Shown here: piece by piece, positions 1-7,817 of the stretch
Layout: each line of letters begins with the position of its first letter
Numbering within the stretch: the first letter of the stretch is position 1
NCBI GenBank assembly: GCA_017942165.1
Contig: JAGKSB010000011.1
Coordinates: 53,534-117,533, forward strand
Reading direction: 5' to 3'
DNA from: Rhinopithecimicrobium faecis
GTDB taxonomy: Bacteria; Bacteroidota; Bacteroidia; Sphingobacteriales; Sphingobacteriaceae
Length of the DNA stretch: 64,000 nt
The notes under the pieces: model-generated
Databases searched by the model: none
What the model was told of the DNA's origin: nothing
Seen by the model: the letters and a program-made list of their open reading frames with translations, nothing else
Made by a program: the position numbers and the translations under genes

Positions 1-2
1 CA

Positions 3-290
3 AAAAATATTGTCAACGCCGTCTTAGCAGGCACTTTACGTGCTGAGGATATCACGGAAGAGACTATTACAAACAACCTTTATACAGCAAATATCCCAAA
101 CCCGGATTTACTTATACGCACCTCTGGGGAGCATCGCATAAGTAATTTCCTATTATGGCAAATAGCCTACGCAGAGCTCTATTTTTCACCTGTGATGTGG
201 CCAGAATTTACCACGGAACATTTTTACCAAGCAGTCTTAGATTATCAAGCGCGAGAAAGAAGATTCGGAAAGACTTCAGAACAGCTATAA
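3..290 (+). CDS. uppS: Isoprenyl (undecaprenyl) diphosphate synthase, C-terminal part
   Basis: This is the last 95 codons of a cis-prenyltransferase cut by the left edge of the window. The enzyme condenses isopentenyl diphosphate onto farnesyl diphosphate to make the C55 lipid carrier for peptidoglycan and other glycans. The reading frame stays open from base 3 to the TAA at 288-290. It contains the family signature [15 protein letters not shown], which binds diphosphate, followed by AYAELYF and WPEF; the RRFG near the end is also typical. It lies 120 bp before bamA in the same direction, the usual Bacteroidota order. The catalytic N-terminal half (HxxxGN region) is outside the window and cannot be judged. 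Confidence 0.9.
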   Translation, partial: KNIVNAVLAGTLRAEDITEETITNNLYTANIPNPDLLIRTSGEHRISNFLLWQIAYAELYFSPVMWPEFTTEHFYQAVLDYQARERRFGKTSEQL

Positions 291-410
291 TTTACCTATA
301 TTTAACCAGATTACCCGCAGAAAAGATTTAACTGTAAACCTTTAAATTTTTCTTAATTAACAAAAATTAACAACTGATTGGTGTACTTTAGCATCGATAA
401 AATATTTTAG

Positions 411-2984
411 ATGAAGCGCATAGTATTTTTTGTATTCTTCGTTGCGGTTGCACAATTGCAATTTTCTCAGGCACAAGTGAGAAGCAACCCAATAAACTTA
501 AATGACACAGAAGTATTTTCCTATATTAATCCCAAAGATTACGTTATTGGAGAAATACGTGTTTCGGGCACCCAATATTTGGATAATGATGTGTTAATTA
601 CCATCTCCAAATTGCAAAAAGGTCAACACCTAGAAGTTCCTTCTGAAGCGACATCTAATGTGGTCAAAAATTTAATGGGACAAGGTCTTTTCGATGATGT
701 CCAATTATGGGCCGACCGTATTGAGGGCGAAACAATCTATTTAGAAATTCGCGTTCAAGAAAGACCGCGCCTAACGCGGATTGATTTAAATGGCCTTAGC
801 AAAAGCCAAACGGAAGAAATTCGTAAACGCCTCAATGAAAATACGGGGAAAATCGTTAACGAAAACTTGATCAACACCACCAAAAACACCATCCAAAGGT
901 ATCTACGTGAGAAAGCTTTCTTATACCCTGACATAAAAATCACCCCTAAAAAAGATAGTGCGCAAGCAAATAATGAAATTCTTGATGTGCAGGTAGACCG
1001 CAATAGCAAGGTGCGTGCGGAATCTATCAACTTCTCAGGAACTGAGAAATTCTCCCAAAAAGAATTACGTAAGATGTTTAAAGGGGTAAAACAAAAAGCC
1101 TGGTTTAGAATCTTTGGTCCTGGAAAATTTAAGGAAGAGAAATATAAAGAAGCGAAAGAAAACTTAATTACTAACCTCCATAAAAAAGGTTACCGCGACG
1201 CGGAAATTATTAAAGATACCGTTTCTAGGGTAGACGAAAAAAGTGTGAAAGTAGACATCGATTTATACGAAGGTCCAAAATACTATTTCGGAAAAATCAA
1301 CTGGTCAGGAAACTCCAAATATTCAGATTCTGTCTTAAATATTATTTTAGGTATTGAAAAAGGTCAGGTGTTCTCCGAAGAAACACTGATGAATAAGTTA
1401 ATGGGCCCTACACGTAATAATGATGATATATCCACATTATATATGAATGACGGGTACTTAACATTTTCCATTGACCCTATTCAAACGAAAGTATATAACG
1501 ATACCATAGACCTGGATTTACGTATGTATGAGGGTGCACAGTATACCATCAATAATGTACTTGTAAAAGGAAATGACGTAACCAATGACCGCGTTGTATT
1601 ACGTTCGATCTATACGAAGCCAGGACAGAAATTCTCCAAAGCTTTAATTATGCAATCTGTTCGTGAAATTGCCCAATTGGGAAATTTTGATGAACAGAAA
1701 ACAAACCCTGTACCTACAAATTTAAACCATGCTGAAGCAACCGTAGATGTGTTGTATAATGTTGCAGAAAAACCTTCCGATCAGGTGGAACTTTCTGGTG
1801 GTTACGGTGCGGGACAGATAATCGGTACCTTAGGCTTAACATTCAATAACTTCTCAACAGCAAACTTATTCAATAAAAGTGCTTGGAAACCATTACCACG
1901 TGGTGATGGACAGAAGTTAAGCTTACGTGGACAGACTTCAGGTAAACGTTACCAATCCTACTCCTTCTCCTTCTCGGAGCCTTGGTTAGGCGGTAAAAAA
2001 CCTATTTACTTTGGCTTATCAGCTTATACCTCGAACTCTTCCTACGGAGGATTTAACAACTACACAGGACAGCAGATGGTAGAAGATTCTAAATTACAAC
2101 GTATTTGGATGACAGGGGTTACAGCAACTTTAGGAAAGCGTCTACAATGGCCTGACAACTATTTCCAAATTAATAGCTCACTATCTTTCCAGCGTTATAA
2201 ATTACAGAACTACCCTTCTTACTTCTTGTTTGATAATGGTACGGCTTACAATATAAACTTTACACAGGAAATTTCGCGGAACTCAATCGATGCGCCTATC
2301 TACCCTACTTCAGGAGTAAATCTTAAGTTTTCCGTTCAGTTAACGCCACCATATTCCCTATTTAATAAATTAAATTATAATACAGCATCTGAGCAAGATC
2401 GTTTCCGTTGGACAGAATACCACAAATGGAAATTTGACTCGCAATGGTACACTAAAATTGTTGGTAAGTTAGTCTTCAAAGCACAAGCACAATTTGGTTT
2501 CTTAGGATCATACTCCGACAAAACAGGAACATCAACTTTCGAGCGTTTCAAATTAGGGGGTGATGGTATGCAAGGATTTGACTTCTTGCAGGGATCTGAA
2601 ATTATCGCTATGCGTGGTTATTCTAATGGTACCGTTATTCCTGCTAGCACGCCGAATAATTTACAGAGTATTGCCATTAGCTCAGGTAGCCCAATCTATA
2701 CGAAATACCAAATGGAATTAAGACATCCAGTAATGTTAAATGACCAAGCAACAGTGTTTGTATTAGCATTTGCAGAAGCGGGTAACACCTGGAATAAGTT
2801 CTCAGAATTTAACCCTTTTAAAGTACGTCGTTCAGCGGGTGTTGGAGCTCGTATCTTCCTTCCGATCTTCGGTATGTTAGGTATTGACTACGGCCATGCT
2901 TTCGACCCTATTCCAGGCTTAAATAGCAGCCAATGGAAACAAAATTTTACATTTAGTATCATGCAGAATATGGGCGGATTCTAA
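411..2984 (+). CDS. bamA: Outer membrane protein assembly factor BamA (Omp85)
   Basis: BamA folds and inserts beta-barrel proteins into the outer membrane. The 857-residue product begins with a Sec signal peptide ending near QAQ at residue 22. Residues about 45-430 form consecutive POTRA-like beta-alpha-alpha-beta-beta repeats (for example IGEIRVSGTQYL, then RIDLNGLSKS and INNVLVKGND). The C-terminal half is a 16-strand type barrel with the Omp85 landmarks LGGDGMQGF and MRGY, and it ends in Phe, as barrel substrates do. Length is normal for Bacteroidota BamA. It follows uppS and precedes two Skp/OmpH periplasmic chaperone genes, so the region supplies carrier lipid, chaperones and insertase for the envelope. 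A terminator follows at 3021-3056. Confidence 0.95.
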   Translation: MKRIVFFVFFVAVAQLQFSQAQVRSNPINLNDTEVFSYINPKDYVIGEIRVSGTQYLDNDVLITISKLQKGQHLEVPSEATSNVVKNLMGQGLFDDVQLWADRIEGETIYLEIRVQERPRLTRIDLNGLSKSQTEEIRKRLNENTGKIVNENLINTTKNTIQRYLREKAFLYPDIKITPKKDSAQANNEILDVQVDRNSKVRAESINFSGTEKFSQKELRKMFKGVKQKAWFRIFGPGKFKEEKYKEAKENLITNLHKKGYRDAEIIKDTVSRVDEKSVKVDIDLYEGPKYYFGKINWSGNSKYSDSVLNIILGIEKGQVFSEETLMNKLMGPTRNNDDISTLYMNDGYLTFSIDPIQTKVYNDTIDLDLRMYEGAQYTINNVLVKGNDVTNDRVVLRSIYTKPGQKFSKALIMQSVREIAQLGNFDEQKTNPVPTNLNHAEATVDVLYNVAEKPSDQVELSGGYGAGQIIGTLGLTFNNFSTANLFNKSAWKPLPRGDGQKLSLRGQTSGKRYQSYSFSFSEPWLGGKKPIYFGLSAYTSNSSYGGFNNYTGQQMVEDSKLQRIWMTGVTATLGKRLQWPDNYFQINSSLSFQRYKLQNYPSYFLFDNGTAYNINFTQEISRNSIDAPIYPTSGVNLKFSVQLTPPYSLFNKLNYNTASEQDRFRWTEYHKWKFDSQWYTKIVGKLVFKAQAQFGFLGSYSDKTGTSTFERFKLGGDGMQGFDFLQGSEIIAMRGYSNGTVIPASTPNNLQSIAISSGSPIYTKYQMELRHPVMLNDQATVFVLAFAEAGNTWNKFSEFNPFKVRRSAGVGARIFLPIFGMLGIDYGHAFDPIPGLNSSQWKQNFTFSIMQNMGGF

Positions 2985-3020
2985 GCCCTTAAAATTTAAC
3001 TGCTAAAATTTATTTTAAAG

Positions 3021-3056
3021 GAGAGGCTTTCTGAAAAGAGAAGCCTCTTTTTTTTT
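3021..3056 (+). terminator. Rho-independent terminator after bamA
   Basis: GAGAGGCTTTC and its complement enclose a short TGAAAAG-type loop, followed by an unbroken run of about ten T. It lies 36 bp after the bamA stop. It suggests that the downstream ompH genes have their own promoter; a TATTTTTG -7-like box occurs at 3208-3215, without a clear -33 element. Confidence 0.85.
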
Positions 3057-3274
3057 GCAACGCTTTTTTTTTACTATATTCACGAAATCAATTGTACGCC
3101 ATTAATTTTCAATCTTCGCTTTAAAAAAGGTCGGATTTTTAACATTAATTAACACCGATTATAGTCTTATTAGCGTGCCCTAGCATGGAATACAACTAAA
3201 ATTAAAGTATTTTTGGAACAAATATTGACATAGTCATCATACAAACAAATTGACAACAGTTAAATTTCTATAAA

Positions 3275-3808
3275 ATGAAAAAATTATTAATCGTAATCGC
3301 TTTTATAACTTGTGGTATCAGTGCGACATATGCACAACGCTTAGCCTATGTTGATTCAGAATATGTCATCAAACACATCCCTGAATATACTGCTGCACAG
3401 AAGCAAATCGATGGTCTATCCACACAATGGCAGGCAGAGGTTGATGCTAAGTATGCTGATATTGAAAAATTATACAAAGCTTATCAAAATGATCAGTCGC
3501 TATTAAATGAAGATATGCGTCGCCGCCGGGAAGATGAGATTGTACGTAAGGAAAAAGAAGCTAAAGAATTCCAACGTCAGAAGTTTGGTTTTGAAGGTGA
3601 TTTATTCAAACAACGTACGAATTTAATTCAACCGATTCAGGAGCGTGTCAAAAAAGCGATCAAGGATGTTGCCGCTTCACAGAATATTGAGTTAGTATTA
3701 GACCGTGCTTCGGAAGCTACTTTCTTATATGCAAACCCAAATTTGGATAAATCTAACGATATTATCACAAAATTAGGCTTGAAACCGAATCCCGCGCTTG
3801 CAAAGTAA
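3275..3808 (+). CDS. OmpH/Skp family periplasmic chaperone, copy 1
   Basis: Skp-type chaperones hold unfolded outer-membrane proteins in the periplasm and pass them to BamA. The 177-residue product has a clear signal peptide (MKKLLIVIAFITCGISATYAQ). It then has the OmpH opening RLAYVDSEYVIKHIPEY and a long charged coiled-coil arm (residues about 45-125, rich in E, K, R and Q). It closes with the conserved tail IELVLDRASEATFLYANP. This is a normal family length. It is followed 107 bp later by a second, clearly divergent OmpH gene, and both sit downstream of bamA. The pair is the standard Bacteroidota arrangement. Assignment to the family is secure; whether the two copies have separate clients is unknown. 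Confidence 0.93.
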   Translation: MKKLLIVIAFITCGISATYAQRLAYVDSEYVIKHIPEYTAAQKQIDGLSTQWQAEVDAKYADIEKLYKAYQNDQSLLNEDMRRRREDEIVRKEKEAKEFQRQKFGFEGDLFKQRTNLIQPIQERVKKAIKDVAASQNIELVLDRASEATFLYANPNLDKSNDIITKLGLKPNPALAK

Positions 3809-3881
3809 ATATATGTTTGCTATAATTGCTTTGTAATTGCATATATTAATTAGTAAGTATATATTAGATAATAAACAACCG

Positions 3882-3901
3882 GTTAAAGTATATACTTTAA
3901 C
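3882..3901. promoter_or_regulatory. Perfect 20-bp palindrome upstream of second ompH
   Basis: GTTAAAGTATATACTTTAAC reads identically on both strands, with no spacer, and ends 14 bp before the ATG of the second ompH. The size and symmetry fit a dimeric repressor or activator operator. It also covers the place where a core promoter or 5' leader would lie. The sequence is AT-rich, so a chance origin is possible, but a 20/20 symmetrical match is unusual. No cognate regulator can be named. Confidence 0.5.
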
Positions 3902-3915
3902 ATTTAACGATTAAA

Positions 3916-4458
3916 ATGGAAAGAATGAAAAATTTAGTTAAAGGAGCAGCATTATTAGTTGTGATGTTCTTATCAACACAGTTTGCTAATGCGCAACAAA
4001 AAATTGGACATGTTAGTTTCAATGAAATTTTCTCTTTAACGACTGATTTCAAAACGGCTCAAGACCAATTAAAAACATTAGGTGAAGCGAAAACAAAAGA
4101 AATCCAAGCTTTGTACACGGAGTTTCAAACGAAACAAACTGCAGCGAACGACAAATTACGTAACCGCTCTGAAGCGAATAAAGACAAAGTGGATGCTGAG
4201 TTACAAACATTGGGTACAGAATTACAAGATATGCAAAACCGTATCACTGAATTTCAACGTTTAGCACAAGAAGAAGTTCAAAAGAAAGAAGAAGAATTGT
4301 TTACACCAATCCAAAAAAAGGTTGCTGACGCAATTACAGCTGTTTCTAAAGAAAAAGGTTACGCGTATGTATTGGACGTTTCAACAGGATCAATTCCTTA
4401 CTTTCAAGGAGGTGATGACTTAACGCCAGCAGTAAAATCAAAATTAGGTATTAAATAA
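3916..4458 (+). CDS. OmpH/Skp family periplasmic chaperone, copy 2
   Basis: This is a second Skp-like chaperone of 180 residues. Translation may begin at 3916 (MERMKNL) or at the ATG at 3925 (MKNLVKG). The latter gives a cleaner signal peptide, cleaved near FANAQQ. After the signal comes QKIGHVSFNEIF, then a coiled-coil arm rich in K, E, Q and T (about residues 50-130), and the closing block VADAITAVSKEKGYAYVLDVSTG, which is typical of OmpH. It diverges clearly from the preceding copy, so the duplication is old. The perfect palindrome just upstream and a strong terminator downstream suggest independent transcription from the first copy. Confidence 0.92.
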   Translation: MERMKNLVKGAALLVVMFLSTQFANAQQKIGHVSFNEIFSLTTDFKTAQDQLKTLGEAKTKEIQALYTEFQTKQTAANDKLRNRSEANKDKVDAELQTLGTELQDMQNRITEFQRLAQEEVQKKEEELFTPIQKKVADAITAVSKEKGYAYVLDVSTGSIPYFQGGDDLTPAVKSKLGIK

Positions 4459-4480
4459 GATACACTATCTTTACAGATAA

Positions 4481-4509
4481 GGGGACACGGTAACGTGTCC
4501 CCTTTTTTT
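4481..4509 (+). terminator. Rho-independent terminator after second ompH
   Basis: Perfect 9-bp GC-rich arms (GGGGACACG and complement) close a 4-base GTAA loop and are followed by seven T. It lies 22 bp after the ompH stop and clearly ends the envelope gene block. Confidence 0.93.
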
Positions 4510-4608
4510 ATTCAATACAGTCATTTATTTTTACACAATCTAAATAATTTATTATGCCTGCATAACAAAGTATTTATTATATATTTGTGTAAACCACTGT
4601 ATTGAATT

Positions 4609-5910
4609 ATGATAAGCCAATTGATTTTTTTTATGCTACTGGGGGTTTCCCTCTTTTTGTTTGCCAAACAAGCGCAACAGATCTATGCGAATATTCAGTT
4701 AGGCAAACCTGTAGATCGCTTTGATAATCCGAAAGCACGGATTAAAAAAATGTTGCTCGTGGCCTTTGGTCAACAGAAAATGTTTAAGCGCTGGACACCA
4801 GCAATCCTGCATCTTTTCGTTTATGTCGGTTTCTGTATCATCAATATAGAGATGATTGAAATTGTTATTGATGGACTCTTTGGAACACATAGGATCCTTT
4901 CTTTCTTAGGAGGATTTTACAACTTTCTAATCGCTTCCTTTGAGATATTAGCTTTTTTAGTGCTCCTTGCCTGCCTGGTATTTCTAGTACGCAGAAATAG
5001 TATGCGTATCAAGCGATTCCAGTCCCCTGAATTAAAAGATTGGCCGAAGACAGATGCCAACTTAATCCTCATTACTGAGATTCTGTTAATGTCCGCGTTC
5101 TTACTGATGAATGCCGCAGACTATACCCTGCAGGGATTAGGAGTAGGCCATTATGCCCAAGTAGGGAGTTTTCCAATATCTAGCTTAATAAGCCCCTATT
5201 TAACGACCAATACCGAGACCCTCGTCTTTATTGAGCGAGGTTGCTGGTGGTTTCATATCGTAGGGATATTTGCTTTTTTAAACTACCTTCCCTATTCTAA
5301 GCATCTGCATATTATATTAGCTTTTCCAACAACGTATTTCTCGAATTTAAATCCCAAAGGGCAGTTGGACAATATGCCTTCAGTTACCCAAGAAGTAAAG
5401 GCTATGCTAGACCCTTCTTTCGTTCCACAGGTGTTGGAAGGTCCACTCCGCTTTGGCGTGAAGGATGTCCAAGACCTTACCTGGAAAAACCTCCTGGAAG
5501 CATATACCTGTACTGAATGTGGTCGCTGCACCTCTTCATGCCCTGCGAATATCACGGGAAAACTACTTTCACCGAGAAAGATCATGATGGATACCCGCGA
5601 TAGACTGACAGAGGTAGGAGATAACGTCAAGAAGAATGGAAGCTTTGTAGACGACGGCAAATCGTTAATAGACACTTATATCACACGAGCTGAAATATGG
5701 GCCTGTACGAGCTGTAACGCCTGCGTAGAGCAGTGCCCCGTCAATCTCAATCCCTTGGAGATTATTATGGATCTCCGTCGCTTCGCTGTAATGGAGGAAT
5801 CACAAGCTGCAGCATCTGTCAACGCGATGTTCTCCAATATTGAAAACAACGGCGCTCCGTGGAAATATGCCCAAGCAGACCGTGCTAATTGGATCCAAGG
5901 AACAGATTAA
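4609..5910 (+). CDS. Membrane-anchored (Fe-S)-binding oxidoreductase subunit (HdrC/GlcF-like)
   Basis: The 433-residue protein has about five hydrophobic segments in its first 230 residues. It then has a ferredoxin-type domain with two [4Fe-4S] motifs: C301-x2-C304-x2-C307-x3-C311 followed by PAN, and C366-x2-C369-x2-C372-x3-C376 followed by PVN. This is the layout of HdrC/GlcF/LutB-type electron-transfer subunits tethered to the inner membrane. The partner CCG-domain protein starts 21 bp downstream, so the two probably form one complex that passes electrons between an unknown donor and the quinone pool. No flavoprotein is encoded nearby, so the substrate cannot be deduced. A TATATTTG -7-like box lies at 4580-4587. 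Confidence 0.85.
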   Translation: MISQLIFFMLLGVSLFLFAKQAQQIYANIQLGKPVDRFDNPKARIKKMLLVAFGQQKMFKRWTPAILHLFVYVGFCIINIEMIEIVIDGLFGTHRILSFLGGFYNFLIASFEILAFLVLLACLVFLVRRNSMRIKRFQSPELKDWPKTDANLILITEILLMSAFLLMNAADYTLQGLGVGHYAQVGSFPISSLISPYLTTNTETLVFIERGCWWFHIVGIFAFLNYLPYSKHLHIILAFPTTYFSNLNPKGQLDNMPSVTQEVKAMLDPSFVPQVLEGPLRFGVKDVQDLTWKNLLEAYTCTECGRCTSSCPANITGKLLSPRKIMMDTRDRLTEVGDNVKKNGSFVDDGKSLIDTYITRAEIWACTSCNACVEQCPVNLNPLEIIMDLRRFAVMEESQAAASVNAMFSNIENNGAPWKYAQADRANWIQGTD

Positions 5911-5931
5911 AACTTATTAAAAACTTACAGC

Positions 5932-6726
5932 ATGCAAAATGAATTAAATGTACCTACGATGGCCGAATTAATGGCCCGTGGTGAGACACCCGAAATTTTA
6001 TTTTGGGTAGGTTGTGCAGGGAGTTTTGACGAACGAGCGCAAAAAATAACACGTGATATCTGCAAAATACTACAGCATGTAGGCTTAAAATTTGCCATCC
6101 TTGGCACCGAGGAGTCCTGTACTGGAGATCCCGCTAAGCGCGCAGGAAATGAATTTCTATTTCAGATGCAAGCCATGACGAATATCGAAATCCTAACAGG
6201 CTATGCGGTAAAGAAAATAGTAACCGCCTGCCCCCATTGCTTTAACACGTTAAAGAATGAATATCCGGCCTTGGGTGGAAATTATGAAGTCATCCACCAT
6301 ACGGAGCTGATCCAATCGCTTATTCGCGAAGGACGCTTAAAGACAGCCGATGGTCATGAGTTCTTAGGTAAAAAGATCACTTACCACGACCCCTGCTACC
6401 TCGGTCGCGCCAATGAAGTGTATGAAGCGCCACGGGAGATCCTTCAGCAGCTCGATGTCCAACTAACAGAGCTTAAGCGCTGCCGCTCCAATGGCCTTTG
6501 CTGTGGTGCTGGTGGAGCGCAAATGTTTAAGGAGCCTGAAGCGGGAAATAAAGATATTAATATCGAACGTATCGAAGAAGTCATAGCCTCTCAAGCGCAG
6601 ATTGTCGCCGCAGCCTGCCCCTATTGCATGACCATGCTGAAAGATGGTGTGAAAGTCAAAGAAAAGGAAGGTGAAATTGAAGTATTAGATATTGCTGAAA
6701 TTACCGTACGTGCGAATAAACTATAA
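5932..6726 (+). CDS. CCG-domain Fe-S protein (HdrB/LutA-like)
   Basis: The 264-residue soluble protein carries two cysteine-rich CCG-type modules, as in heterodisulfide reductase subunit B and lactate-utilisation protein LutA. The first reads ILFWVGCAGSFD, with CPHCFNTLKNEYP downstream; the second has YHDPCYLGR, the diagnostic SNGLCCGAGGAQMF, and CPYCMTML. These cysteines normally bind a non-cubane or [4Fe-4S] cluster at a thiol-active site. It has no signal peptide or membrane segment, so it should dock on the cytoplasmic face of the membrane subunit encoded immediately upstream. The two genes form an operon closed by the hairpin at 6731-6764. In Bacteroidota this pair is common and poorly characterised. 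Confidence 0.87.
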   Translation: MQNELNVPTMAELMARGETPEILFWVGCAGSFDERAQKITRDICKILQHVGLKFAILGTEESCTGDPAKRAGNEFLFQMQAMTNIEILTGYAVKKIVTACPHCFNTLKNEYPALGGNYEVIHHTELIQSLIREGRLKTADGHEFLGKKITYHDPCYLGRANEVYEAPREILQQLDVQLTELKRCRSNGLCCGAGGAQMFKEPEAGNKDINIERIEEVIASQAQIVAAACPYCMTMLKDGVKVKEKEGEIEVLDIAEITVRANKL

Positions 6727-6730
6727 CCAT

Positions 6731-6764
6731 AAAAAAAGGACGTTCTGAAGAACGTCCTTTTTTA
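6731..6764. terminator. Bidirectional terminator between Fe-S operon and tRNA-Leu
   Basis: AAAGGACGTT and its complement form a 10-bp stem around CTGAAG. There are T runs on the plus-strand right side and A runs on the left, so it can stop both the plus-strand Fe-S operon and minus-strand transcripts running out of tRNA-Leu. Confidence 0.9.
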
Positions 6765-6775
6765 TGTTTTTATAG

Positions 6776-6859
6776 TACCCAGGAGCAGATTCGAACTGCC
6801 ACGCCCATACAGGCACCACCCCCTCAAGATGGCACGTCTACCAATTTCGCCACCTGGGC
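6776..6859 (-). tRNA. tRNA-Leu (anticodon GAG)
   Basis: On the minus strand the sequence folds as a class II tRNA. The acceptor stem GCCCAGG/CCTGGGT has a G-U first pair and discriminator A. The D-arm has AAATTGGTAGAC. The anticodon stem CCATC/GGTGG encloses the loop TTGAGGG, giving anticodon GAG. A long variable arm follows, then a T-loop TTCGAAT. CCA is not encoded. It lies about 70 bp downstream of ppx in the same direction and is followed by the bidirectional terminator. Confidence 0.95.
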
Positions 6860-6930
6860 ATCATGTACTGTCCTACAAAAATAAGGGAAATTATGACTTC
6901 TGCAACTGAAAAATGTCAACGCACAGCAAA

Positions 6931-7815
6931 TCAATCTATTAAATTACGCTTTATAAGCGTTTGAATAACTCCATCTACAAGACCTACACGGGGAACTTGA
7001 ATCTGCTTTAAATGTCCCGCTTTCATAACGGCAAGAAAAATCTGCGCTGCAGGGATAATTACGTCAGCACGATCCTCATTCAAGCCCAGCACAGCAATAC
7101 GATCTTTTAAAGAATAGGAACTTAAGAACGCATAAAGGGTACGCATCTTTTGCAATGAAATAGGCTTATCTTCTTTCTCATTCAAGAGCTTAGAAAGCTT
7201 ATTAATATTTCCACCTGTACCAATTCCTATGATTTGATCAAAAGATTTGCTGTGTGCTGCCACCCATTCATTCATCGCTTCCCATTCTTGGGAATGATCT
7301 TTATTATCCAATATGCGAATCGTTCCTAAATTAAAAGATTTTGAAGCTACTAGGCGCTCCTCAGCAAATAAAGACAACTCAGTACTACCTCCACCGACAT
7401 CGATAAATAAATACACCTTATCAGCATCAAGCTTATGGTCAAGGTGACTATTATAGATGATTTCCGCCTCCCAAGCGCCTTCAATAATCTGCAAATCAAT
7501 GCCCAGCGCCTTCACCCGTGCAGCGATTTCATCCCCATTCTTAGCATCACGCATCGCGGAGGTAGCGCAAGCCATATAATCGGTTACCTGAAAGACATCC
7601 ATTAAATCTTTAAATGCACGCATTGTCTTCACCAGTTGATCCGCTTTATTCGCAGAAATTTGCTGCTTATTAAAAGCATCTTCTCCTAAGCGCAGTGGGA
7701 TACGAAGTAATGTATTTTTCTTAAAAGTGTACGTATCTTCTTTATTGTCTTTAACAATATCAGCAATTAAAAGACGTACGGCATTAGAGCCGATATCAAT
7801 AGCAGCATATCTCAT
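6931..7815 (-). CDS. ppx: Exopolyphosphatase / Ppx-GppA family phosphatase
   Basis: The 294-residue protein belongs to the ASKHA-fold Ppx/GppA phosphatases, which remove terminal phosphate from polyphosphate and/or pppGpp. The N-terminal phosphate-1 loop is visible (AAIDIGSNAVRLLIAD), as is the catalytic block VYLFIDVGGGSTELSLF and the GIGTGGNINKLSKL segment. It is a short form lacking the C-terminal HD extension of E. coli Ppx, which is common in Bacteroidota. The start lies 2 bp after the ppk1 stop, so synthesis and breakdown of polyphosphate are translated from one message. Motifs alone cannot separate the polyphosphatase and pppGpp hydrolase roles; the neighbour favours polyphosphate. Confidence 0.9.
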   Translation of the reverse strand: MRYAAIDIGSNAVRLLIADIVKDNKEDTYTFKKNTLLRIPLRLGEDAFNKQQISANKADQLVKTMRAFKDLMDVFQVTDYMACATSAMRDAKNGDEIAARVKALGIDLQIIEGAWEAEIIYNSHLDHKLDADKVYLFIDVGGGSTELSLFAEERLVASKSFNLGTIRILDNKDHSQEWEAMNEWVAAHSKSFDQIIGIGTGGNINKLSKLLNEKEDKPISLQKMRTLYAFLSSYSLKDRIAVLGLNEDRADVIIPAAQIFLAVMKAGHLKQIQVPRVGLVDGVIQTLIKRNLID

Positions 7816-7817
7816 AG

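Noticed and set aside
4580..4587. Promoter for the Fe-S operon
   Set aside because: The TATATTTG box is good but no TTTG/TTG element lies 19-21 bp upstream, so it is only mentioned with the gene.
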